DNA of 64,000 nucleotides from Anaerovirgula multivorans. Its GTDB lineage: Bacteria; Bacillota; Clostridia; Peptostreptococcales; Natronincolaceae. Under the pieces are notes generated by a model, which saw only the letters and a program-made list of their open reading frames with translations, was not told where the DNA came from and made no database searches. Within the stretch, counting starts at the first letter, position 1. The number at the start of each line of letters is the position of its first letter. Below, in pieces: positions 8,391-17,770 of this stretch. The position numbers were made by a program, and so were the translations under genes. The DNA lies in contig NZ_FZOJ01000015.1 in the NCBI RefSeq assembly GCF_900188145.1, positions 1 through 64,000 of the forward strand. The letters are read 5' to 3'.

Positions 8391-9803
8391 ATGGCAATTC
8401 AGTTACTGATCATTACTATTTATTTCTTAATTACTATATCAATTGGAATGGTTGCGAAAAGGAAATCTGTGTCTTCCGATTGCTTCCACGGAGTTGGATT
8501 AGGTGTTCTCATGTGTGTAACAATAGGAGCGGGAGAGTGGTTAGGCGGGACATCTACCACTGGTGTGGCGGAGTATGGTTACAGCTATGGTTTGTCAGGA
8601 GCTTGGTTTACCATTGCTAATGGTATAGGAATCAGTGTGTTGGCCCTGTTTTTTGCAAAGCTTTATAGGAGCCTAGAGACGGTTACGGTACCGGGAATTA
8701 TAGAAAAGTTTATCGGTGTAGATGCAAGAATTGTTTCCAGCATTTTATTGACCTTTGTTATGATTGCTGTGGGAACAGCCCAAGTCATAGCTGCTGCTAT
8801 GCTAGGGGTATCGGTATTGGGGTTGGACTTTAACGTTTCGGTTATTATTCTTGGAACAGGATTTATTATCTACACCTTGGCAGGAGGAATGATGGCCATA
8901 AGTTATACCAGTATAATCCACCTCATCGCAATGTATGGAGGTATAATATTGTCACTGTCCTTTGCTGTAGGAGATATAGGTGGAATGTCAGTATTAAGGG
9001 AGACTCTGCCAGAAAGCTATTTCAGTTGGACCAATATAGGGATGTCCAGGGTATCCTCATGGATCATTGCTTCTATCCTTGGGGCCTGTACTGCTCAAGC
9101 AGCTATACAGCCAATCTTGGTGGCTAAGGATGTAAATGTGGCAAAACGGGCTGCTATTATTACCTCCTTGGTGGTAGGTCCCTTTGGTATTCTTACTGCT
9201 CTGTTGGGGATGACGGCTAAGGTAAAGTTCCCTGATTTGGCTAATGCCAAACTGGCACTACCAACTTTGATGATGAGTCAACAGCCCATCGTTGGAGGCA
9301 TTGTTCTATCTGCTATCTTAGCGGCTATATTGTCCACGGTATCACCTGTTATACTGGCCTGTGGCACGATGATTACCAAGGATATTTATCAGAGAAAGCT
9401 AAAGCCAGAAGCTACTGATCAAGAAATTTTAAAGGTTTCTAGAATCGTTACTGGTATTTCGGGAATTGTATGTGTGTTCATAGCATTGTTGATGTACGGT
9501 AGTACAACGATATTGGATATGATGTATTTTGCCTATACGATACGGGGATCCCTATTTGTAGTGCTGCTATTTGCAATTTACTGGAAAAAAACTTCCACGA
9601 GAGGTGCCATTGCTGCTATGCTGATTACCACTGCGGTGGGCTTTATCTGGGTAAGCTATAAGAGTATCTATGGTCAATTTCCTATTCATCCTAATCTGAC
9701 AGAAACCTATATTTCTGTGATGGTGGCCTGTGTTAGCACAGTAGTATTAAGCTTGCTATTTCCTAATAAAACATTAAAGGAATCAGAGCTTGGAGAAAAT
9801 TAA
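8391..9803 (+). CDS. sodium:solute symporter (SSS family)
   Basis: 470 residues with about 13 hydrophobic segments. The GAGEWLGGTSTTGVAEYGYSYG region near residue 50, then the TVPG..EKF and GGMMAI..TS motifs, match the SSS (SLC5-like) fold that couples Na+ to uptake of sugars, amino acids or organic acids. The substrate cannot be told from sequence. It stands alone with its own terminator. The gene on its 3' side (10095-10625) is on the opposite strand. Confidence 0.85.
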   Translation: MAIQLLIITIYFLITISIGMVAKRKSVSSDCFHGVGLGVLMCVTIGAGEWLGGTSTTGVAEYGYSYGLSGAWFTIANGIGISVLALFFAKLYRSLETVTVPGIIEKFIGVDARIVSSILLTFVMIAVGTAQVIAAAMLGVSVLGLDFNVSVIILGTGFIIYTLAGGMMAISYTSIIHLIAMYGGIILSLSFAVGDIGGMSVLRETLPESYFSWTNIGMSRVSSWIIASILGACTAQAAIQPILVAKDVNVAKRAAIITSLVVGPFGILTALLGMTAKVKFPDLANAKLALPTLMMSQQPIVGGIVLSAILAAILSTVSPVILACGTMITKDIYQRKLKPEATDQEILKVSRIVTGISGIVCVFIALLMYGSTTILDMMYFAYTIRGSLFVVLLFAIYWKKTSTRGAIAAMLITTAVGFIWVSYKSIYGQFPIHPNLTETYISVMVACVSTVVLSLLFPNKTLKESELGEN

Positions 9804-9840
9804 AATATAAACATCTCAATAGACTATAAAAGATAGAATC

Positions 9841-9869
9841 ACCTCCTGAAGTCTTCAGGAGGTTTATTT
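9841..9869 (+). terminator. terminator of symporter gene
   Basis: 11-bp stem (9841-9851 with 9853-9863) around CCTCCTGAAG/CTTCAGGAGG, followed by TTTATTT. Confidence 0.85.
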
Positions 9870-9920
9870 CATAGATATATAGAATAGATTGTACTTTTCC
9901 ATACTATTTATAAATATATA

Positions 9921-10020
9921 AGACTGTTGAAAAAGTCAAATAATGCAGTAAGAAAGCAAGATTGTCATTCTGAGCCTTGACGAAGAATCTAAGTATTTAG
10001 AAGACTTTAAAGATTCTTCA
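9921..10020. repeat. degenerate intergenic repeats
   Basis: Starts with AGACTGTTGAAAAAGTC, nearly the end repeat of the MITE-like element at 36042-36166. It is followed by TGTCATTCTGAGCCTTGAC and GAAGAATCT with an inverted AGATTCTTC, resembling the widespread CATTCTGAG..GAAGAATCT dispersed repeat. A weaker relative is at about 45485-45515. Confidence 0.5.
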
Positions 10021-10039
10021 TCCCCACGACTTAAAGAAG

Positions 10040-10069
10040 ACCCTAAGGATTTATGCCCTTAGGGTTTTT
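10040..10069. terminator. hairpin between converging genes
   Basis: Perfect 9-bp stem ACCCTAAGG/CCTTAGGGT (10040-10048 with 10057-10065), with T-run on the plus side and TCTTCTTT on the minus side. It lies 26 bp past the stop of the minus-strand ferredoxin gene and probably terminates it. Confidence 0.6.
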
Positions 10070-10094
10070 ACTTGACCTTAACCTCGATTTCAGT

Positions 10095-10625
10095 CTAGCC
10101 CCTATCAAAGAAAGGGCTCTTACCTGATACGGACAATGGGATGCCATAGGCGATCTTTATATCTTCACTGAAATAGCCTAGATCTAAAGCGGCTTTTCCA
10201 GCAGAGAACATAACACGATTGTCACAGCGATGATTTGCTGCTACCGATGCAGCTGAACCAATAGCGATTCCTAAATCCCCTGTATTGAAGGCACAGATAC
10301 CATGATTAGCCCTGTTGTCGTTACAGTTTTTAAAGCCACAGTAGCCACAGTAGGGTACCCCTAAAGGACCGATCTTTGTACCAATGACAACTAACACATG
10401 GGAATGATCTACATTGCCAGCATCTCTATTAAAGAAGGGGATCCCTTCTCTTTCTGCAATGGTACGCATTTCAGCTGATAGCTTGTCCTTAGAATCTCCC
10501 TCTACGATAATGATCTCCAAATTATCGGTTCCTTTTCCCTTTGGAGCAGTTCTAGCCGCTGCCACCATCAATTCAGCTACTGTCTTAGCAGCCCTTTTTT
10601 CAGCATCAAAGCTTTTTGTAATCAT
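10095..10625 (-). CDS. DUF2148 ferredoxin-domain protein
   Basis: 176 residues. The cysteine cluster CGYCGFKNC plus a later CAFN and C in HRCDN could bind an Fe-S cluster, as proposed for DUF2148 proteins, which occur in anaerobes. The N-terminal half has ..AAARTAPKGKGTDNLE typical of the family. A longer frame starts at 10682, but AGGAGG lies 8 nt before the ATG at 10625, which I take as the start. Function is unknown; a redox role is inference. Confidence 0.85.
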   Translation of the reverse strand: MITKSFDAEKRAAKTVAELMVAAARTAPKGKGTDNLEIIIVEGDSKDKLSAEMRTIAEREGIPFFNRDAGNVDHSHVLVVIGTKIGPLGVPYCGYCGFKNCNDNRANHGICAFNTGDLGIAIGSAASVAANHRCDNRVMFSAGKAALDLGYFSEDIKIAYGIPLSVSGKSPFFDRG

Positions 10626-10804
10626 CAAATATACCTCCTTAGCATTTAAATCAGCCTTCATATTTTCTAAAACTGTATACATTCATGAAGGATTTATTAC
10701 TTAACATAGAGAAATGATTATTTATTATTAAATACTTTTCGACAATTGCAAATCAAATCCTTCTATGAATTATAAATAATGTAGAGGATTAATTTTTTTT
10801 GAAC

Positions 10805-10829
10805 ACTTTTTAAAATACTTTTAAAAAGT
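10805..10829. promoter_or_regulatory. operator candidate upstream of xylA
   Basis: Perfect inverted repeat ACTTTTTAAAA-TAC-TTTTAAAAAGT, ending 2 bp before the -35 box of xylA. A plausible binding site for the ROK repressor encoded downstream, though its A/T-richness weakens the case. Confidence 0.4.
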
Positions 10830-10831
10830 TA

Positions 10832-10860
10832 TTGCAAAAGCATTCAAATAGTGCTAATAT
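10832..10860 (+). promoter_or_regulatory. xylA promoter
   Basis: TTGCAA, 17-bp spacer, TAATAT (10855-10860), about 45 bp before the GTG start. Confidence 0.6.
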
Positions 10861-10905
10861 TTTATTAAATACAGAAAATTCTGGATCATATAAGGGGGAA
10901 ATAAG

Positions 10906-12228
10906 GTGAGGGAAATATTTAAGAGAATTGATAAAATTGCATTTGAGGGTAAAAAATCTAGAAACCCTATGGCTTTTAAATATTACAACCCCGAGGAAAT
11001 CGTCGGGGATAAACCTATGAGAGAACATTTAAGATTTGCTATGAGTTACTGGCATACATTAACGGGAGATGGAACAGATCCTTTCGGACAAGGGACTTTA
11101 CAGCGTCCCTGGAATGAATTAGAAAATGATATAGAAATTGCAAAGGCTCGAGTTGAAGTAGGTTTTGAGCTTATGGAGAAACTAGGCATATCATATTTTT
11201 GCTTTCATGATAGGGATGTAGTATCGGAGGCTGCAACCCTTGAAGAAACCAATGAGAGACTAGATATAATAACTGAATATATAGAAGAATTAATGAAAAA
11301 AACTAAGATTAAGCTTCTATGGGGTACTTCTAACGCTTTTAGTCATCCTAGATTCATGCATGGGGCAGCAACCTCTTGTAGTGCTGATGTTTTTGCATTT
11401 GCAGGGGCTCAGGTAAAAAAAGCAATGGATATAACTCATCGACTCAAAGGTGAAAATTATGTATTATGGGGCGGAAGAGAAGGCTATGAAACCCTATTAA
11501 ATACCAATATGGATTTAGAATTAGATAATTTAGCAAAGTTTCTAAAAATGGTAGTGGATTATAAAAAGAAAATAGGATTTGAAGGGCAGCTATTGATTGA
11601 ACCAAAACCAAAGGAGCCTACGAAGCATCAATATGATTTTGACGTAGCCACGGTTATCGCATTTTTAAGAAAACATGGACTTGAAGAAGATTTTAAAATT
11701 AATATAGAAGCAAATCATGCTACACTAGCAGGACATACCTTTCAACATGAATTACATACAGCTCGTATAAATAATATGCTAGGAAGCATTGATGCCAATC
11801 AAGGAGATTTGTTACTTGGATGGGATACAGATCAATTTCCAACAAACATTTATGATGCTACATTAGCTATGTATGAAGTATTAAAAAATGGAGGATTGAC
11901 TCTAGGAGGCCTAAATTTTGATGCTAAAGTAAGAAGAACTTCTTTCGAAGTTGAAGATTTACTTTATGCATATATAGCAGGTATGGATACCTTTGCTAAA
12001 GGATTGAAGGTAGCATTTAGATTATTTGAGGACAGAGTTTTAGAAGAATTTATTGAAAAAAGATATAGTAGCTATAAAACTGGGATAGGCGAAAAAATTG
12101 TACAAGGGAAAGTAGGATTGGAAGAATTATATGATTATGCACTAAAGCTTAATGAAATCAAGTTACAATCCGGAAGACAGGAAATGCTAGAAGCTATATT
12201 AAACTCCTATATCCTGGAAATGGACTAA
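10906..12228 (+). CDS. xylA: xylose isomerase
   Basis: 440 residues, the usual length of class II xylose isomerases. It converts D-xylose to D-xylulose in the cytoplasm. Diagnostic segments are FCFHDRDV (active-site His), [54 protein letters not shown] with metal-ligand Glu, [12 protein letters not shown] and [11 protein letters not shown]. The GTG start has a GGGGG-containing ribosome site about 9 nt upstream. First gene of a xylose locus; the kinase that should follow is only a remnant. Confidence 0.97.
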   Translation: MREIFKRIDKIAFEGKKSRNPMAFKYYNPEEIVGDKPMREHLRFAMSYWHTLTGDGTDPFGQGTLQRPWNELENDIEIAKARVEVGFELMEKLGISYFCFHDRDVVSEAATLEETNERLDIITEYIEELMKKTKIKLLWGTSNAFSHPRFMHGAATSCSADVFAFAGAQVKKAMDITHRLKGENYVLWGGREGYETLLNTNMDLELDNLAKFLKMVVDYKKKIGFEGQLLIEPKPKEPTKHQYDFDVATVIAFLRKHGLEEDFKINIEANHATLAGHTFQHELHTARINNMLGSIDANQGDLLLGWDTDQFPTNIYDATLAMYEVLKNGGLTLGGLNFDAKVRRTSFEVEDLLYAYIAGMDTFAKGLKVAFRLFEDRVLEEFIEKRYSSYKTGIGEKIVQGKVGLEELYDYALKLNEIKLQSGRQEMLEAILNSYILEMD

Positions 12229-12266
12229 GATAAAAAATACAAATTTACTATAAATTAGGTGATAAA

Positions 12267-13457
12267 ATGCTAAAATTACATTCTATGGACAGATCTAGAA
12301 TTGCAGATTCAAATATAAATAAAATAATACAAATCTTATACAAGCACAGAGAACTCACAAAACATGATATAGCAGCAATCAGTCATTTGAGTATACCTAC
12401 TGTTACAAACAATTTAAGCAAGCTCATAGAGGACGGATTGGTTACTGAATCAGGAGTAGCAGAATCAACAGGCGGTAGAAAACCGGTTTTGGTAAAACTA
12501 GTACCAGATTCAAGATTTTCTCTTGGGGTAGATATTTCTCCATTAAAAGTAAGAATCATACTAACAAATTTGTTTACAGAAATAAGAGCAGAAGCAGAAT
12601 TTGAATTAGATGGTCTGAAGGATATGACAAAGATTATGAACAAAATAAAAACATATATTTTGGATATGTTAGAAAAAAATAATATAAAAGACTGGCAATT
12701 GACAGGCGTAGGCTTTTCTATCCCTGGCACAGTAAATAAGGAAAAAATGATTTTAGAAATGGCACCAAACTTAGGTGTGAAAAATATTGATTTCCATGAT
12801 TTTTCAGATGTGTTTGATTATCCCATTTATATTGAAAATGAAGCGAATGCAGCTGCTTATGGAGAATCTATTTTAGGAAGTCTGCCAAAGGAAAAGTCTA
12901 ATAGTATATATATTTCTATAACAGAGGGTTTAGGTGTAGGAATTATTATGAATGGTGAGCTTTACAAGGGTTCCAATCATCGGGCTGGTGAATTTGGACA
13001 TATGAGAATAGGAAGTGCAGAGAAAGAATGTCAATGTGGAAGAGTAGGATGCTGGGAGCTTTATGGGTCTGAAAAAGCACTTCTTACCGCTTATAATGAA
13101 GTATCTAAACATAACGTACAGGATATCCATGAATTTTTTCAAAAATATGAAGAAAAAGAAGCTGCTGCCTGTAATACATTAGATAGCTATTTGGAGTATT
13201 TAGCTAGGGGTATTCAAAACATTATCTTAGGATTAGATCCTAAATATATTGTAATTGGAGGTAAAATTAGTGAATATAAACATGTACTTCTCCCCCTTAT
13301 GAGAAAAAAAGTTTTTACCTCCAATACCTTTTACAACGAAATTGAAACAAAACTCCTATTTTCTGATTTAAATAAAAATGCTTCTTTACTGGGGGCTTCA
13401 CTAATACCGTTAAAGAATTTGCTTTATTCAAATATGGAAATAAGAAAATGGAGGTGA
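12267..13457 (+). CDS. ROK-family repressor, XylR-like
   Basis: 396 residues. A winged helix-turn-helix (about 15-75; LTKHDIAAISHLSIPTVTNNL) is followed by a ROK sugar-kinase-like domain with ENEANAAAYGE, the acidic catalytic-type loop, and the ROK zinc motif CQCGRVGCWE. XylR repressors with this layout bind xylose and control xylA/xylB. It sits directly after xylA and before the xylB scar, so XylR function is likely. The candidate operator is 10805-10829. Confidence 0.88.
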   Translation: MLKLHSMDRSRIADSNINKIIQILYKHRELTKHDIAAISHLSIPTVTNNLSKLIEDGLVTESGVAESTGGRKPVLVKLVPDSRFSLGVDISPLKVRIILTNLFTEIRAEAEFELDGLKDMTKIMNKIKTYILDMLEKNNIKDWQLTGVGFSIPGTVNKEKMILEMAPNLGVKNIDFHDFSDVFDYPIYIENEANAAAYGESILGSLPKEKSNSIYISITEGLGVGIIMNGELYKGSNHRAGEFGHMRIGSAEKECQCGRVGCWELYGSEKALLTAYNEVSKHNVQDIHEFFQKYEEKEAAACNTLDSYLEYLARGIQNIILGLDPKYIVIGGKISEYKHVLLPLMRKKVFTSNTFYNEIETKLLFSDLNKNASLLGASLIPLKNLLYSNMEIRKWR

Positions 13458-13460
13458 TTA

Positions 13461-13605
13461 GATAAAAAGGTACGATTAATTGGGGGAGTTAATAGTCCTC
13501 TATGGAGGCAAACGATTTCATATGGTTCGAGTTTTCTAGGGTTTGTATCAAGTGTTTAAAGAAGGCTATCGAGAAATAAGCAGAGTTCAAGAAAAGCTTT
13601 ATTAA
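13461..13605 (+). pseudogene. xylB: xylulokinase remnant (xylB scar)
   Basis: Between the ROK gene and xylF, the frame at 13461-13559 reads DKKVRLIGGVNSPLWRQ, the well-conserved adenine-binding segment near the C-terminus of FGGY kinases (RLIGGG..SPLWRQ). Frame 13561-13605 then reads EGYREISRVQEKLY and stop, like the end of XylB. Everything before and between is gone, so about 90% of a kinase of about 500 residues has been deleted. No other xylulokinase is in the window. Confidence 0.7.
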
Positions 13606-13660
13606 AAAAGGCTTAAATTAAATTAAATAACATAAAAATAAATTTAGAGGGGGATTATTT

Positions 13661-14734
13661 GTGAAAAAAATCTTGTGTTTTATGTTAGTTTTTACACTTC
13701 TAAGTCTTGCTTTAATAGGATGTGGGCAACAAGGACAGCCAGAGGAAGCAGCAGGATCTGGGAAAACCACCGAAGACAAAGAATTTGTAATTGGATTCAG
13801 TATCGATGACCTTAGATTAGAAAGATGGCAGCATGATAGAGATTATTTTGTGCAAGAAGCTGAAAAATTAGGTGCCACTGTATTGGTTCAATCAGCTAAT
13901 GGAGATGCACAATTGCAATACTCACAGTGTGAAAATCTAATTTCTCAAGGCATTGACTTGTTGGTAGTCATAGCAAATAATGGGGAAGTGATGGGACCTA
14001 TTGTTGAAGAAGCCCATGCTAACGGTATCAAAGTCTTAGCATATGACAGATTGATTATGAATTCTGATTTAGATATGTACATATCCTTTGACAATGTAAA
14101 GGTTGGAGAATTGCAAGCACAAGCTATTGTAGGAGAAGTTCCAGCAGGAAACTACTTTTTAATGGGTGGTTCACCAACTGACAATAATGCGAAATTGTTT
14201 AGAGAAGGACAAATGAATGTGATACAACCTTACGTGGATGGAGGAGATATTACTGTTGTGGGGGATCAGTGGGCCAAGGATTGGCTGCCAGAAGAAGCAC
14301 TTGTCATCATGGAAAATGGATTAACAGCCAACAATAACAAGGTTGATGCTGTAGTTGCCTCTAATGATAGTACTGCAGGTGGAGCTGTTCAGGCTCTTAC
14401 TGCACAAGGACTAGATGGAAAAGTTGCAATATCAGGTCAAGATGCTGACTTAGCAGCGTGCCAAAGAATTGTTGAAGGCACACAAACCATGACGGTTTAT
14501 AAGCCTATTAAGAATTTAGCAACAGAGTCTGCTAGGCTTTCTATAAAAATGATAAAGGGCGATAGTATTACTCCAGATTCTAAAGTAAATAATGGACAAA
14601 AAGATGTAGATTCTATTCTGTTGACACCAGTATCTGTAAACAAAGATAATATGGCAGATACAATAATAAAGGATGGATTCCACAAGGTAGAGGATGTTTA
14701 CAAAAACCTACCACAAGATCAATGGCCACAATAA
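13661..14734 (+). CDS. xylF: D-xylose ABC transporter substrate-binding lipoprotein
   Basis: 357 residues. Signal peptide with lipobox LIGC (Cys about 21), so a lipoprotein outside the membrane. The mature part is a periplasmic-binding-protein type I sugar fold (VIGFSIDDLRLERWQHDRD, then AYDRLIMNSDLDMYISFDN, ASNDSTAGGA, SGQDADLAAC), as in XylF. It delivers xylose to XylGH. The hairpin after it (14747-14778) may let it be made in excess over the ATPase and permease. Confidence 0.93.
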   Translation: MKKILCFMLVFTLLSLALIGCGQQGQPEEAAGSGKTTEDKEFVIGFSIDDLRLERWQHDRDYFVQEAEKLGATVLVQSANGDAQLQYSQCENLISQGIDLLVVIANNGEVMGPIVEEAHANGIKVLAYDRLIMNSDLDMYISFDNVKVGELQAQAIVGEVPAGNYFLMGGSPTDNNAKLFREGQMNVIQPYVDGGDITVVGDQWAKDWLPEEALVIMENGLTANNNKVDAVVASNDSTAGGAVQALTAQGLDGKVAISGQDADLAACQRIVEGTQTMTVYKPIKNLATESARLSIKMIKGDSITPDSKVNNGQKDVDSILLTPVSVNKDNMADTIIKDGFHKVEDVYKNLPQDQWPQ

Positions 14735-14746
14735 TTAAGTAGTAAG

Positions 14747-14778
14747 AGTGTGAAGGGAACTTCCCTTCACACTTTATA
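14747..14778 (+). terminator. intra-operon hairpin after xylF
   Basis: Perfect 13-bp arms AGTGTGAAGGGAA / TTCCCTTCACACT (14747-14759, 14761-14773) followed by TTTATAT. Probably a partial terminator or 3'-end stabiliser between xylF and xylG. Confidence 0.75.
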
Positions 14779-14818
14779 TAAATCTCTTGGATTACTTAAA
14801 GTTAGGCTGGTGAAATAA

Positions 14819-16384
14819 GTGAGTGAATATATTTTAGAGATGCAGGGAATTATTAAAAGTTTTTCTGGTGTAAGAGCATTAGATGATGTGAATTTTAAAG
14901 TGAAAAACGGAGAAATCCATGCTTTATGTGGGGAAAATGGTGCTGGAAAGTCGACGCTGATGAAAATTCTTAGTGGTGTATATGCAGTGGGTACTTATGA
15001 AGGGGCTATTGTTTTTGAAGGCAAAGAGGTGGAATTCTATGACATTGGAGATTCAGAAAAGCTGGGGATTGCCATCATTCATCAAGAACTTTCTCTAGTG
15101 AAAAATCTTTCAGTTAGTGAAAACATATTTATGGGTTGTGAGCCTAATAAGTATGGATTTGTCAATTTTCATGAAATTTATAAAAAAACCTATGAGTTAT
15201 TAGACGAATTGAATCTTGATATTAATCCTCATACTAAGGTAGGAGATTTAGGTATTGCAAAACAACAATTAATAGAAATAGCAAAGGCCTTATCAAAAAA
15301 CGCAAAATTACTTATTTTAGATGAACCGACTGCTTCTCTTACGGAAATAGAAGTAAAAATACTAATGAATATCATGAAAGAACTTAAAAGAAAAGGGGTA
15401 ACCTGTATATATATTTCTCACAAGCTAAATGAAGTATTAGAATTAGCAGATAATGTAACTGTCTTAAGAGATGGCAAATGTATTAAAACTGAAGAAATTC
15501 ATAATCTTGACCAAAATAAAATTATAAACATGATGGTAGGAAGAGAGTTAAAGGACTTATTTCCTAGGATTCCCCATAATATTGGTGAAGTGTTCTTTGA
15601 GGTTAACGATTTTAATGTGTATGATGCCAGCAATTCTGCAAAAAAAATTGTGCGAAGTGCTTCCTTTAAACTAAGAAAGGGAGAAATATTAGGAATAGCT
15701 GGTCTAGTAGGTTCCGGACGAACAGAATTAGTTTCCAGTATATTTGGAACATATGAAGGGCAAAAAGAAGGAACGATAAAAATGGAGGGTAAGGAAATAG
15801 TAATTAAGAATTCTATTGATGCACTATTAAATGGTATAGCGATGGTACCAGAGGATAGAAAAAATCACGGAATCATTAGCATGATGTCAGTACAAAAAAA
15901 TATTTCTCTCTCTAATATATCAAAATACAAAAGCTCCTTTAATTTTGTTAATAAGGCAAAGGAAATCAGAGACGTAAGACAGTATATAGAAAATTTGAAA
16001 ATTAAAACGCCTAAGATGGATCTGCCGGTCAAACATTTAAGCGGAGGAAATCAACAAAAGGTGGTCATTGCAAAAAATCTTTTAGTTGAACCTAAGATAC
16101 TCATTTTGGATGAACCTACTAGAGGAATAGATGTGGGTGCTAAATATGAAATATACAAATTAATTTTTGAATTAGTAAAAGAAGGGATTTCTATTATCAT
16201 GGTTTCATCAGAGTTACCGGAAATATTAGGTATAAGTGACAGAGTACTGATTATGCATGAAGGTGAAATAAAGGGAGAATTTACTAATGAAAATTTAACA
16301 CAAGAAATGATCATGGGAACTGCTATTGGGAGGGTAGAAAATGGATCATACCAAAATTACAGAGAAAAAGTCTTCACTGAATAA
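14819..16384 (+). CDS. xylG: D-xylose ABC transporter ATP-binding protein
   Basis: 521 residues with two ABC domains, as in sugar CUT2 importers. First domain: Walker A GENGAGKST (about 40), Walker B LLILDEPTASL. Second: a degenerate P-loop GLVGSGRTE, signature LSGGNQQKV, Walker B ILILDEPTRGID. GTG start. It overlaps xylH by 44 bp. Energises xylose import with XylF and XylH. Confidence 0.93.
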   Translation: MSEYILEMQGIIKSFSGVRALDDVNFKVKNGEIHALCGENGAGKSTLMKILSGVYAVGTYEGAIVFEGKEVEFYDIGDSEKLGIAIIHQELSLVKNLSVSENIFMGCEPNKYGFVNFHEIYKKTYELLDELNLDINPHTKVGDLGIAKQQLIEIAKALSKNAKLLILDEPTASLTEIEVKILMNIMKELKRKGVTCIYISHKLNEVLELADNVTVLRDGKCIKTEEIHNLDQNKIINMMVGRELKDLFPRIPHNIGEVFFEVNDFNVYDASNSAKKIVRSASFKLRKGEILGIAGLVGSGRTELVSSIFGTYEGQKEGTIKMEGKEIVIKNSIDALLNGIAMVPEDRKNHGIISMMSVQKNISLSNISKYKSSFNFVNKAKEIRDVRQYIENLKIKTPKMDLPVKHLSGGNQQKVVIAKNLLVEPKILILDEPTRGIDVGAKYEIYKLIFELVKEGISIIMVSSELPEILGISDRVLIMHEGEIKGEFTNENLTQEMIMGTAIGRVENGSYQNYREKVFTE

Positions 16385-17501
16385 AACAAAATTTGATGCA
16401 AAAATGTATACGATGATCATTGCATTAATATCAATATGGGTAATATTCGCAATAGCTACAAAGGGAAACTTTCTAACAGCTAGAAATATTTCTAACTTAA
16501 TAAGGCAGATGTCTACAACTGGGGTGTTGGCAATTGGAATGGTTTTTGTTATCATCTCAGGAGAAATAGATCTATCTGTTGGCTCTTTATTGGGACTTTT
16601 AGGTGGGATTGCTGCAATATTAAATGTATGGTTTGAATTAAATGCCTTTATCGTCATCATAATAACCTTGTTGATAGGAGCAATATTTGGTCTATGGAAT
16701 GGATACTGGGTAGCCTATAAAAAAGTTCCCTCATTTATTGTCACCTTAGCGGGCATGCTTGTATTTAGAGGGTTGCTTATAGGTATTAGCAAAGGGTTAA
16801 CAATAGCTCCCTTAAGTAGTGGTTTAAGAGCTGTAGGTCAATTATATCTTCCTATAGCAATGGGATATTTAATTGCTGCTGCTGTTATCTGTGGGAGCAT
16901 TTTTATGATGTTAAGAGTAAGGAAGTCTCAGATAGAGCATGGTCTGGAAGTCCCTTCAATGAAAAAAGAAGTTGCAAAAATGGTGGGGATAGCGGCGTTG
17001 GTCATTGTATTTACTGTAGTTCTAAATAGTTACAGAGGAATTCCCTTGCCGGTTTTTATCATGTTGGTTTTGGGGGGAGTTTTTGGATGTATTTCTTTAA
17101 GTACAGTATTTGGTAGACGAATCTATGCCATTGGTGGGAATATAGAAGCGGCAAAACTTTCAGGAATTAATGTAAGTAAAACAAAGCTTATTATTTATGT
17201 GGTAAATGGTATGTTAGTTGCGGTAGCTGGTATTTTACTTACATCCAGGTTAAATGCAGCATCTGTTTCTGCCGGAACAAATGCCGAGTTAGACGCTATA
17301 GCCGCATGTGTTATTGGTGGAACCAGTATGATGGGGGGAGCGGGCTCAGTAGGTGGAGCTTTGGTAGGTGCTCTAGTGATGGCAAGTATAGATAATGGTA
17401 TGAGTATATTAAACACTCCGCCATTTTGGCAGTTTATTGTAAAAGGAATGATACTTCTAATAGCAGTTTGGGTTGATATATCTTCAAAAAATAAGAAATA
17501 G
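16341..17501 (+). CDS. xylH: D-xylose ABC transporter permease
   Basis: 386 residues with about 10 membrane helices. GEIDLSVGSLLGLLGG and the C-terminal IAACVIGGTSMMGGAGSVGGALVGAL are typical of CUT2 permeases; a linker of about 40 charged residues after residue 185 is also seen in XylH. Starts inside the 3' end of xylG, indicating coupling. Confidence 0.93.
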   Translation: MDHTKITEKKSSLNKTKFDAKMYTMIIALISIWVIFAIATKGNFLTARNISNLIRQMSTTGVLAIGMVFVIISGEIDLSVGSLLGLLGGIAAILNVWFELNAFIVIIITLLIGAIFGLWNGYWVAYKKVPSFIVTLAGMLVFRGLLIGISKGLTIAPLSSGLRAVGQLYLPIAMGYLIAAAVICGSIFMMLRVRKSQIEHGLEVPSMKKEVAKMVGIAALVIVFTVVLNSYRGIPLPVFIMLVLGGVFGCISLSTVFGRRIYAIGGNIEAAKLSGINVSKTKLIIYVVNGMLVAVAGILLTSRLNAASVSAGTNAELDAIAACVIGGTSMMGGAGSVGGALVGALVMASIDNGMSILNTPPFWQFIVKGMILLIAVWVDISSKNKK

Positions 17502-17542
17502 CCAAAAAGGTTACTAAACTAATGTGTAAAATATATATTTTT

Positions 17543-17586
17543 AACAAAGGCATTTTTCTATAAAAGAAGATGCCTTTGTTTTTTTA
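17543..17586 (+). terminator. terminator of xylose operon
   Basis: Perfect 11-bp stem AACAAAGGCAT/ATGCCTTTGTT (17543-17553, 17570-17580) with a T-run of eight. Confidence 0.88.
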
Positions 17587-17628
17587 GATAAATATACAAC
17601 CTCAGAACAAAGGGTCTTTATTATTAGT

Positions 17629-17669
17629 GAGATTTTGTACTTATAAAATACAAAAAAATCTCTTTTTTT
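17629..17669 (+). terminator. second terminator before his promoter
   Basis: GAGATTTT-GTA ... TAC-AAA-AAAATCTC stem with a three-A bulge, then TTTTTTT. It lies just upstream of the his -35 box, insulating the his operon from read-through. Confidence 0.6.
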
Positions 17670-17672
17670 CAC

Positions 17673-17701
17673 TTGACAAGAAGGGGGAGGGGGGGTAAAA
17701 T
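17673..17701 (+). promoter_or_regulatory. his operon promoter
   Basis: Consensus TTGACA (17673-17678), exactly 17 bp, then TAAAAT (17696-17701). The spacer is almost pure purine on the plus strand (AGAAGGGGGAGGGGGGG). The leader is about 60 nt, too short for a T-box. Confidence 0.75.
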
Positions 17702-17770
17702 AAATGTCAGATATCAATTTAACGCTTTATCCAATTAAAGCAATAAATTATTAAACTGGGGGACGAAAAA

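Noticed and set aside
8375-8620. 81-codon open frame overlapping the symporter start
   Set aside because: Different frame over the SSS gene, whose frame has clear membrane helices and motifs.
17702-17770. Histidine T-box or leader peptide before hisZ
   Set aside because: The leader after the promoter is about 60 nt with no run of His codons, no terminator, and no T-box sequence.
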